Below, one piece after another: positions 1 to 5,919 of a stretch of DNA of 10,149 bases. The position numbers were made by a program, and so were the translations under genes. The notes below the pieces were generated by a model, which worked only from the letters and a program-made list of their open reading frames with translations, searched no databases and was not told where the DNA came from. Location of the stretch: the NCBI GenBank assembly GCA_016199425.1, contig JACQGT010000162.1, positions 1-10,149 of the forward strand, in the 5' to 3' direction. Numbering within the stretch: position 1 is the first letter of the stretch; each line of letters begins with the position of its first letter. Source of the DNA: Chloroflexota bacterium (GTDB lineage: Bacteria > Chloroflexota > Anaerolineae > Caldilineales > Caldilineaceae).

Positions 1-884
1 ACATTCATCAGTTCCTCCACCGGCTTCACATCGGTTAGACGCAGAGTGTAATGGGGCGCCAGTTCTTCCGCCAAAGCCGCGCCCAGGGGACCGCCCGCGC
101 CAAAGACGGCCACATTGCGGATGGGGCGGGCGGGGATGGGTGCTGGCCGCTGGAAAGTGGGTATCGCCCCTTCGCTGGCCCAGCGCGTCGCAAAGTCGTG
201 GCGAGGCTGGTAATTGAACGGTTCTTCCCCGGCCTGGGCCACGGGAACCCGCACCCGGTCGCCCGCGGCGGGGATGTGAAAGATGCGCCAGCCTTCCGTC
301 TCCACTTCCAGCCCCCGCAGCAGCGCGGCCACCCCATCCTCCAGGTGCAGCCAGCGCCGGTCGTAGGGATGGGTTGCGGCGTGGGCGTCATCCACCACCG
401 CGCCCAGGCGCAGACAGAGCGCGGGTAGAACTGTCACCCGCGTCACTTCGCGCACAGTCACTTCGGCCAGATAGGTACACAACTGGTCCAGCATAGGCTG
501 GGGACGCGGCCGCCAGCTTTCGTCCACCAGATAGCGATCCCAGAGGGGCGCGAAGAAATCCAGGCTACTGCCCAGGAGGATACGCTGTACCCCCGCCGCG
601 GCCGCGGCGTTGGCAAGCTGGTACGTGCCTCGCATCGCCTCTTCCAGCGTGGCGTTGTCGTCCGCCAGCCGGGTGTAGAGGGGCGCAAGATGGACGATGT
701 GGGTCACATCTGCCAGGATCGCGGCCAGAAAGTCGGTGTCGCGCAGGTGGCCGGTGACCGTCTCTGCGCCGGGGATAGGCGCGGCAAAGGCGGCATCTAC
801 AGCGCGGACGGTGACGCCGGCAGGCAGGGCGGCGATGAAGGCGCGAGCCAGGAGCGAGTCAGCGCCGGTGATGAGCAGGTACAT
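1..884 (-). CDS. Tandem NAD-dependent epimerase/dehydratase-like protein (partial, runs off left edge)
   Basis: The frame is open from an ATG at 884 to the left edge (294 residues seen, C-terminus missing). GGAG stands nine bases before the ATG and supports this start. Residues 1-210 read as an extended short-chain dehydrogenase/epimerase fold: a beta strand and turn (LLITGADSLLAR), a strand ending HIVHLAP near 62-68, and LLGSS near 103-107. The nucleotide-binding glycines are degraded (GADSLLA instead of GxxGxxG), and the YxxxK catalytic pair is incomplete (Y138 is followed by V142). After a proline-rich linker (about 246-255) a second Rossmann module begins, with an intact GAGGPLG at 262-268. 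The protein therefore looks like a fusion in which the first half may be a non-catalytic or altered module and the second binds NAD(P). It is divergent from the lacI gene, which suggests sugar or sugar-nucleotide oxidoreduction. The substrate cannot be told. Confidence 0.8.
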   Translation of the reverse strand, partial: MYLLITGADSLLARAFIAALPAGVTVRAVDAAFAAPIPGAETVTGHLRDTDFLAAILADVTHIVHLAPLYTRLADDNATLEEAMRGTYQLANAAAAAGVQRILLGSSLDFFAPLWDRYLVDESWRPRPQPMLDQLCTYLAEVTVREVTRVTVLPALCLRLGAVVDDAHAATHPYDRRWLHLEDGVAALLRGLEVETEGWRIFHIPAAGDRVRVPVAQAGEEPFNYQPRHDFATRWASEGAIPTFQRPAPIPARPIRNVAVFGAGGPLGAALAEELAPHYTLRLTDVKPVEELMN

Positions 885-929
885 TGGGTGGGTCTCCGGG
901 GGATGGTGGGATGATGGGATGATAGGGGA

Positions 930-958
930 AATGTAGCACAAGGCGCGTTGCGAGGCAA
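930..958 (-). promoter_or_regulatory. Possible promoter for the epimerase-like gene
   Basis: On the minus strand, TTGCCT (953-958) and TACATT (930-935) are separated by 17 bases and lie about 46 bases upstream of the ATG at 884. Each hexamer matches the sigma70 consensus at four of six positions, so this is a moderate candidate only. Confidence 0.35.
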
Positions 959-1000
959 CCGGGATTTGCGGGGTGCTTCCGACGGTGAGAAAAACGCTAC

Positions 1001-1029
1001 TTGACTTTCTGGCTGCCAGAACGTATTAT
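1001..1029 (+). promoter_or_regulatory. Sigma70-type promoter of lacI
   Basis: TTGACT (1001-1006) and TATTAT (1024-1029) are separated by exactly 17 bases; each hexamer matches the consensus at five of six positions. Transcription would start near 1036, directly in front of the palindrome at 1040-1059. Confidence 0.7.
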
Positions 1030-1039
1030 ATGCAGCAGG

Positions 1040-1059
1040 TTATTTATACGTATAAATAA
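1040..1059. promoter_or_regulatory. Perfect 20-bp palindrome, candidate LacI-family operator
   Basis: The sequence TTATTTATACGTATAAATAA is its own reverse complement over all 20 bases and has a central CpG. LacI/GalR-family proteins typically bind even palindromes with a central CG, into which the hinge helix inserts a leucine. The site lies just after the predicted transcription start of the lacI gene, where binding would block initiation or early elongation. Negative autoregulation is the natural reading. No second copy was seen in front of the other genes. Confidence 0.65.
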
Positions 1060-1192
1060 GTAACTGTCCGCAAACGACTTGGGCGATCGGATTCCGGGAA
1101 CCGGCCAAATGTAGAGAGGAATTCGCGAGAGCATCTGGCCGATTCCCGGAATCGCGCCGACGAAATCGCTAAGTGAATCACGGACAGTTACT
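1059..1192. repeat. Palindromic MITE-like repeat, copy 1
   Basis: The outer ends AGTAACTGTCCG (1059-1070) and CGGACAGTTACT (1181-1192) are perfect 12-bp inverted repeats. Inside are two 17-base arms (1090-1106 and 1137-1153), complementary with one mismatch and separated by 30 bases. Each arm contains a 13-bp near-palindrome, GATTCCsGGAATC (GATTCCGGGAACC in the left arm of this copy); the two centres are 51 bp apart. TAA occurs on both outer sides (1057-1059 and 1192-1194), so a 3-bp target duplication is possible. A second copy lies at 5811-5897 in the opposite orientation. It sits between the operator and the lacI start and so lengthens the lacI leader. It could be a non-autonomous mobile element or a paired protein-binding site. 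Confidence 0.75.
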
Positions 1193-1220
1193 AAGGAAGT
1201 TCGCCTACTTAAGGCCACGC

Positions 1221-2246
1221 ATGGCGAAACAGAAAGTGCGCAAACGATCCACCCAAGCCGATATCGCTCAGAGGGCCGGCGTTTCCCAGGCGATGGTCTC
1301 CTATGTGTTGAACAATGCCGCGGACATCTCGATTCCCCACGAAACGCGCCAACGGATTATGGGCGTTGCCGCGGAATTGGGCTACATACCCAACAACAAC
1401 GCCCGCAGCCTGCGTACCAGCAAGAGTTTCACGATTGCCAGCATCATTCCTGACATCACGAATCCCTTTTATCCAGATTTTCAACGGGGTGTGCAGGAGG
1501 TGGCTGAACACAACGGCTACGGACTGATGATCTATAACACCGACGGCGACGAGGAAAAAGAGCAGCAGGCTTTGCGCTCTGCCTTACAAACCGGCGCCGA
1601 TGGAATTATCGGTGTCTTTTTTCACGTCAACGCCCGTAACTTGCGCCTGCTGTTGGAGTTGGGTGTACGGATCGTGCGGCTGGAACCCGCGGCTCGCAGC
1701 GGTGGCAGCTACCCTTTGGACAGCCTGTTTGTGGACAATGTGGCAGCCGCACGGGCTGCGGTCACCTATCTGATCGAAAGAGGCTATCGGCGCATTGGGC
1801 TGCTTACCGCCAGCGCTGGGCCAGGCGCGTCGCGGATGGCTGGCTATCGCGATGCTCTGGAAGCCCACGGGATGGCATACGATCCCCGCCTGGTGATGGA
1901 AGGCGATTTCATGGAGGAGAGCGGGTACGAGACGATGCGGCGTTTGCTGGAGCAGACGCCGCGCCCGGATGCTGTCTTTGCGGTCAACGATATGATGGCG
2001 ATAGGCGCTTTGGTGGCAGCGAGGGAAGCGGGTCTGGCGATCCCCCAGGATGTGGCAATTATGGGGTTTGACGACATTCCGGTAGCCAGGCTGGTAGAAC
2101 CGTCCCTGTCCACCGTCACTCAATTTCAGAGACGGTTGGGACAACGGGCCGCGGCGATGCTTCTGGAACGGTTGGCGAGCAGTGCTCCCCAGCCGGGACG
2201 CTGTGAGGAGATGCCGTTCAGCCTGATCCTTCGCCAATCCACGTGA
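1221..2246 (+). CDS. LacI/GalR-family transcriptional regulator
   Basis: A 341-residue cytoplasmic repressor of the usual family length. The helix-turn-helix lies at about residues 10-31 (STQADIAQRAGVSQAMVSYV), the hinge (NNNARSLRTSKS) at about 56-67, and then comes a periplasmic-binding-protein-like effector domain with DITNPFYPDF, FAVNDMMAIGAL and VAIMGFDDIP. The HTH and hinge sequences are those of a DNA-binding LacI-family protein. The chosen start is the ATG at 1221, preceded by AAGG six bases upstream. The longer frame from the GTG at 1173 would take its first residues from the repeat at 1059-1192 and has no good ribosome site. Position next to a sugar ABC importer suggests it controls that operon in response to a sugar; the effector is unknown. 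Its own promoter and operator candidate are at 1001-1059. Confidence 0.95.
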   Translation: MAKQKVRKRSTQADIAQRAGVSQAMVSYVLNNAADISIPHETRQRIMGVAAELGYIPNNNARSLRTSKSFTIASIIPDITNPFYPDFQRGVQEVAEHNGYGLMIYNTDGDEEKEQQALRSALQTGADGIIGVFFHVNARNLRLLLELGVRIVRLEPAARSGGSYPLDSLFVDNVAAARAAVTYLIERGYRRIGLLTASAGPGASRMAGYRDALEAHGMAYDPRLVMEGDFMEESGYETMRRLLEQTPRPDAVFAVNDMMAIGALVAAREAGLAIPQDVAIMGFDDIPVARLVEPSLSTVTQFQRRLGQRAAAMLLERLASSAPQPGRCEEMPFSLILRQST

Positions 2247-2291
2247 CGCTTATGACTTTACCCCTTCAGGTTTCACTGTATGGTGTTGTAT

Positions 2292-2406
2292 CTATAGTTG
2301 TTCAGATAATCATTTGTAGGGGCGCTGCTTGCTGCGCCCGGCGCACAGGGGACGGGCGCAGCAAGCAGCGCCCCTACCGGGAAAATCTTTATCTGAAAAA
2401 CTATAG
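2292..2406. repeat. MITE-like nested inverted repeat
   Basis: The outer arms at 2292-2309 (CTATAGTTGTTCAGATAA) and 2389-2406 (TTATCTGAAAAACTATAG) are inverted repeats over 18 bases with one mismatch. Inside them, 2316-2340 and 2353-2377 form a perfect 25-bp inverted repeat that begins GTAGGGGCGCTGC, with a 12-base loop. The whole 115-bp unit is compact, has no coding capacity and lies 45 bp after the lacI stop. Transcribed, it would form a very stable hairpin that could separate lacI expression from the importer genes. The TA inside both outer ends fits insertion at TA, as in IS630/Tc1-type MITEs, but that is inference. Confidence 0.75.
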
Positions 2407-2497
2407 CGGGAAGGAGGCTCTGCCCAGACGATTTGTAGCCGGTGCAGGCAGGTAGCCGCATCAATTGTTCCAGTTCACTTTCAGGGGAGGGAAAAAC

Positions 2498-3874
2498 GTG
2501 ACAGTCTATCTTCACAAAAGTCTATTGTTTGTGCTGGTTTTGGGCCTGCTTCTGGCAGGATGTGTCCCCGGTGCTGCGCCGGTCGCTGCGCCGGCAGCCG
2601 GCGGCGAAGCCGCTCCGGTGACAGTCGAAAAGCAGAAAGTAACTTTCTGGTTCAATCCACCCTCGGGCGGCGAGACAGCCAGTTGCTTTGTGGAAACTGT
2701 CGTCGAACCTTTCAACGAGAAGAGCGAATCCATCTTTATTGAGGCTGTGGCTCAACCGAACGCGTGGGATGCGACCCGCACGGCCATCGCTGGCGGGGCC
2801 GGCCCCGATGTTGTGGTGACGCCTGGCCCAAGTTTTGTGTTTGAGTTGGCCCAGGCCGGCCAGTTGCTGGCCCTGGACGATTTCGCCGATCAGTTTGGCT
2901 GGTCCGATGTGTTTGTGCCCTGGGCGCTCAACCTGGGCGAAGTGAACGGCAAACTGTACAGTCTGCCTCACGAGTTGGAGACGCTGGTCCTCTACTACAA
3001 CAAAACCCTCTTTGAGGCCAACGGTTGGTCCCCTCCAAAGACCGTCGATGATCTGATGTCTCTGTCAGCCACCATCGCCGCGGCCGACATCATCCCCTTT
3101 GCCCATGCCAACGCGGAATGGCGCCCGGCCAACGAGTGGTATGTGGGTGAGATGCTGAATCACGTGGCCGGACCCCAGAAGGTCTACGAAGCCCTCACCG
3201 GCCAGCGGGAGTGGACCGACCCGGATTTTGTGACTGCGATTGAGTTGCTCAACGAAATGCAACAACAGGGCTGGTTCATGGGCGGGCTGGACCGCTACTA
3301 CACAGGCACGTTCGATGAAAAATACGCCGCTCTGGGCAATGGCGAAGCGGCTATGAACATCGAAGGCACCTGGTTTCTGGACGGCATCGGTACCTTTTTC
3401 GGCGAAGCCGCCGGCAACGCCAACGACTGGGATTGGGCGCCTATGCCCTCCAGCAGCGGCGATGCCATCTACGACATCGGCAGCGGTTCCACCTGGTCCA
3501 TCAACAAAACCGCGGCCAATCCCGAGGCGGTGGCCGAGTTTCTGACCTTCTTCTTCGCACCGGAAACCCAGGCTCAGTTGCTGGTCGGCTGTGGCACGGC
3601 GCCCGCGCCTGTGCGCCTGAGCGAAGAGGCCCTGGATGAGATCGATCCCCGGGCCGCGGCCATTTACGCCGATATGGGCCGGGCGTCCGATGCCAACAAC
3701 TACGGCTACACGACGTGGACCTTCTGGCCGCCCAAGAGCGATGTCTACATCTATGAAGAGATTGAGAAGGTGTGGGCCGGCGATATGACTGCACTCCAGT
3801 ATCTCCAGGGGCTGCAGGATCTCTTCGCCGAAGAACTGGCCGCCGGGGATATCCCGCCGATCCCTGAGCGGTAA
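2498..3874 (+). CDS. ABC transporter sugar-binding lipoprotein (extracellular solute-binding protein family 1)
   Basis: The 458-residue product begins with a lipoprotein signal peptide: K7, then a hydrophobic core ending LLLAGC with the lipidated cysteine at residue 22, followed by an Ala/Pro/Gly-rich linker (about 23-42). The mature part is typical of CUT1-class sugar-binding proteins: KVTFWFNPPSG, GAGPDVVVTPG, YSLPHELETLVLYYNKTLFEANGW, GEAAMNIEGTWFLDG, and a C-terminal aromatic region (YTTWTFWPPKSDVYI). The GTG at 2498 is chosen because GGGGAGGG precedes it by six bases and it gives a clean signal peptide; the frame extends further upstream to a TTG at 2465 without a good site. It captures a sugar or glycoside outside the membrane and delivers it to the two permeases downstream. 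The ligand cannot be predicted from this sequence alone. Confidence 0.95.
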   Translation: MTVYLHKSLLFVLVLGLLLAGCVPGAAPVAAPAAGGEAAPVTVEKQKVTFWFNPPSGGETASCFVETVVEPFNEKSESIFIEAVAQPNAWDATRTAIAGGAGPDVVVTPGPSFVFELAQAGQLLALDDFADQFGWSDVFVPWALNLGEVNGKLYSLPHELETLVLYYNKTLFEANGWSPPKTVDDLMSLSATIAAADIIPFAHANAEWRPANEWYVGEMLNHVAGPQKVYEALTGQREWTDPDFVTAIELLNEMQQQGWFMGGLDRYYTGTFDEKYAALGNGEAAMNIEGTWFLDGIGTFFGEAAGNANDWDWAPMPSSSGDAIYDIGSGSTWSINKTAANPEAVAEFLTFFFAPETQAQLLVGCGTAPAPVRLSEEALDEIDPRAAAIYADMGRASDANNYGYTTWTFWPPKSDVYIYEEIEKVWAGDMTALQYLQGLQDLFAEELAAGDIPPIPER

Positions 3875-3913
3875 ACCATAAGGCGGCGGAGCCGACTGCC
3901 AAAAGTGCGGGCT

Positions 3914-3976
3914 GAAACGTGAGGCGTGAAACGTGAGATCATGTGACGTACTCTCACGAGTCACGTTTCACGTTTC
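3914..3976. repeat. Hairpin built of 7-bp-periodic CGT units
   Basis: Arms at 3914-3938 and 3952-3976 match as inverted repeats at 21 of 25 bases, with a 13-base loop. The left arm has CGT at 3918, 3925 and 3932; the right arm has ACG at 3956, 3963 and 3970, so both are strict 7-base periods (GTGAAAC/GTTTCAC-like units). It lies between the binding-protein gene and the permease genes. Such a hairpin could act as an mRNA-stabilising or attenuating element that favours the binding protein. The architecture recurs with different bases at 9991-10148. Confidence 0.7.
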
Positions 3977-4037
3977 TGGCCGTAGAACTAACGCATATGA
4001 CGCGGTACCTTTAGCGTAAGTGAAAGGTTGTACTTGT

Positions 4038-4976
4038 ATGGCGCAACTACAGGACTTGAGGACGCTACCCGCGCCGGCGCGGGCAGCCCAAAGCCGTCGA
4101 TCGGCCAGGTTTCGCAAGCATTGGATGCCCTGGCTTTTCATCCTGCCCTACCTGTTGCTGCACCTGATCGTCGTTGCTGGCCCCTCCCTTTCGGCTGTCT
4201 ACTATTCCATGACCGACTGGTCGGGCATCGGCGCAGCCGAGTTTATTGGCCTGGCGAACTTTCAGGAGTTGTTCTTCAAGGATCGCACCTTCTGGACGGC
4301 GTTCAGGCATAATGTGTTGTGGATGCTCTTCTTTATGACCGTCCCCTTTGTGATGGCTTTGGTGGCGGCCAGTCTGCTCTCGCTGATTCGTCGCGCCGGC
4401 ATGGCCTACCGCACTCTACTCTTCATCCCTTATATTGTGCCCAGCGTTATCACCGCCACCATCTGGCGCAATCTGCTCAGCCCTTCCCGGGGTATCGGCG
4501 CACAGTTGGCCGAATGGGGCATTCCCGGGCTGGACATTGCCTTTCTGGGCAAGACGGGGACCGCGCTCTGGACGATTGCCTTTGTGGACAACTGGCATTT
4601 CTGGGGCTTTCTGATGGTGCTCTTCCTGGCCGCCATGCAGGGGATTTCCCCTTCTCTCTACGACGCGGCCAAGATCGACGGCGCTAACCGCTGGCAGGAG
4701 TTCCGCCACGTAACGATCCCCGGCATTCGCCCGACAGTCGTCTTTATGCTCCTGATGGTGGCTATCTGGTCGTTTCTCTCTTTCGATTACATCTGGATTC
4801 TGACCCAGGGCGGCCCAGCCGGATCGTCAGAGGTGTTGGCGACATTTCTCTACAAACAGGCGTTCAATCGCTTCGAGGCCGGTTACGCCGCCGCCATCGG
4901 CCTGACCATCAGCCTGATCGCAGGTATGATTATCGGCGCCTTTGTCTATCTGCGCCGCCGGGGATGGGAGATCTGA
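4038..4976 (+). CDS. ABC sugar transporter permease, CUT1 MalF-type
   Basis: The 312-residue integral membrane protein has about six hydrophobic segments. The first is WLFILPYLLLHLIVVAGP after a basic N-terminal tail, which sits on the cytoplasmic side. The family's EAA loop, which docks the ATPase, is at about 208-230 (YDAAKIDGANRWQEFRHVTI). The signature FIGLANFQELF near the start of the first external region is typical of MalF/UgpA-like permeases. The ATG at 4038 is used (AAAGG ten bases upstream); a GTG at 4020 in the same frame has no ribosome site. It pairs with the next gene, one base downstream. The gap of 163 bases from the binding-protein gene holds the hairpin at 3914-3976. Confidence 0.95.
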   Translation: MAQLQDLRTLPAPARAAQSRRSARFRKHWMPWLFILPYLLLHLIVVAGPSLSAVYYSMTDWSGIGAAEFIGLANFQELFFKDRTFWTAFRHNVLWMLFFMTVPFVMALVAASLLSLIRRAGMAYRTLLFIPYIVPSVITATIWRNLLSPSRGIGAQLAEWGIPGLDIAFLGKTGTALWTIAFVDNWHFWGFLMVLFLAAMQGISPSLYDAAKIDGANRWQEFRHVTIPGIRPTVVFMLLMVAIWSFLSFDYIWILTQGGPAGSSEVLATFLYKQAFNRFEAGYAAAIGLTISLIAGMIIGAFVYLRRRGWEI

Positions 4977-4977
4977 A

Positions 4978-5811
4978 ATGTTCAAGAAGCAAAGCCGCGT
5001 CAGTCTGTTGCCCAACCACTTTGTGATCATTCTGCTGTTGATCTTTGCCCTGGCGCCCCTGATCATTCTGGGTTTCAACTCCCTGAAGAGCACGGCTGAG
5101 GTCGCCCAGAACCCTCTCGGCCCGCCCAGAGTGGTGCAGATCCAAAACTATGCCGAGGCCTGGCGTGTGGGAGAGTACAACGTCACTATGCGCAACAGTC
5201 TCTATCTCGTCATCGGCACAGTGGTCGCTACCCTGCTGATGGGCGGTCTGGCCTCCTACAGCCTGGCCCGCCTGCTCCCCCCCGGCGCGGACCTCTTTAT
5301 GCTCTATATGCTCATCGCCTCCAGCCTGCCCATCTGGCTCTTTCTGGTGCCTCTCTTTATCCTCTGGCGCACTCTGGGGCTGATCAACAATCTCTTTGGG
5401 TTGATGCTGATCTACACGGCTCTCAACGCCCCCTTTTCCATTTTTCTGCTGCGCTCTTATATGGTGCAACTGCCGGTGGATTTTGAAGACGCGGCCCGGG
5501 TGGATGGGGCCAACGAACTCCAGGTCTTTACAAAGGTGGTGCTGCCCCTCTCCTGGCCCGGTTTCCTCACCGTCGGGCTGGTGGTGGCCCTGGGCGTCTG
5601 GAACGAGTTTCAAGTAGCGCTGATCTTTATGAGCGACCCCAAACTTTTCCCGGTGACGACCAGCTACTACAAATTCACCACCCGCTTCAGCCAGGACTGG
5701 TCGCTGACCAGCGCGGCCGCGATGATGATGATCTTTCCGGTGCTGGTCATCTTTTTGGCCCTGCAGCGCCGCTTTATCGACGGGCTGACCCAGGGTGGAC
5801 TCAAAGTGTAA
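4978..5811 (+). CDS. ABC sugar transporter permease, CUT1 MalG-type
   Basis: The 277-residue inner-membrane protein has about six transmembrane segments. The first (FVIILLLIFALAPLIILGFNSLKS) is followed by the usual NYAEAW external segment. The EAA loop is at about 170-190 (EDAARVDGANELQVFTKVVL). The short cytoplasmic end (FIDGLTQGGLKV) is the classic MalG-type C-terminus, which contacts the ATPase. The ATG lies one base after the first permease's stop, and GGGAG eight bases upstream serves it from inside the previous gene, so the two are translationally coupled. No ATP-binding subunit lies in the window; CUT1 importers often share a single multi-use ATPase encoded elsewhere. Its stop codon TAA (5809-5811) is also the outer edge of the repeat at 5811-5897. 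Confidence 0.95.
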   Translation: MFKKQSRVSLLPNHFVIILLLIFALAPLIILGFNSLKSTAEVAQNPLGPPRVVQIQNYAEAWRVGEYNVTMRNSLYLVIGTVVATLLMGGLASYSLARLLPPGADLFMLYMLIASSLPIWLFLVPLFILWRTLGLINNLFGLMLIYTALNAPFSIFLLRSYMVQLPVDFEDAARVDGANELQVFTKVVLPLSWPGFLTVGLVVALGVWNEFQVALIFMSDPKLFPVTTSYYKFTTRFSQDWSLTSAAAMMMIFPVLVIFLALQRRFIDGLTQGGLKV

Positions 5812-5897
5812 GTAACTGCCCGTTATTCACTTCGATTCCGGGAATCGGCCAGACGCTGACAGACCTTCGAGAAATTTTGTGGCCGATTCCCGGAATC
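5811..5897. repeat. Palindromic MITE-like repeat, copy 2 (inverted, one end missing)
   Basis: Bases 5811-5832 match the reverse complement of 1171-1192 at 20 of 22 positions, and 5833-5857 match the reverse complement of 1130-1154 at 24 of 25. Copy 1 has 16 extra bases between these two blocks. The inner arms (5834-5850 and 5881-5897) are a perfect 17-bp inverted repeat around a 30-base spacer, the same geometry as copy 1. The far terminal repeat is not recognisable. The unit fills the gap between the second permease and the ARH-family gene, ending about 23 bases before its start codon. Confidence 0.75.
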
Positions 5898-5919
5898 ACA
5901 TCCGCAGAGGAGAAAATCT

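Larger units (their letters stand above)
885..1220. other. Divergent intergenic regulatory region
   Basis: This 336-base spacer lies between the minus-strand epimerase-like gene and lacI. It holds the weak minus-strand promoter, the strong plus-strand promoter at 1001-1029, the 20-bp palindrome at 1040-1059 and the palindromic repeat at 1059-1192. The stretch 897-928 is a short run of degenerate GGGATGAT units. I see no credible gene in it; the small reading frames that cross it have no ribosome binding site. Confidence 0.7.

Noticed and set aside
51..428. Plus-strand frame of 125 codons
   Set aside because: It is antisense to the convincing epimerase-like gene, has no recognisable motif and its composition is that of a shadow frame.
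1173..1220. Sixteen extra N-terminal residues for the LacI protein from GTG 1173
   Set aside because: They would be encoded by the palindromic repeat and its edge, without a ribosome site; ATG 1221 gives a normal LacI N-terminus.
885..1220. Riboswitch or tRNA in the divergent spacer
   Set aside because: The structure is fully explained by promoter, palindrome and the repeat; no tRNA or known riboswitch core was seen.
2243..2455. Frame of 70 codons after lacI
   Set aside because: It is read straight through the 2292-2406 inverted repeat and has no family features.
3065..3964. Long minus-strand frame of 299 codons
   Set aside because: It is antisense to the binding-protein gene and reflects its GC-rich codon use; no ribosome site or motif.
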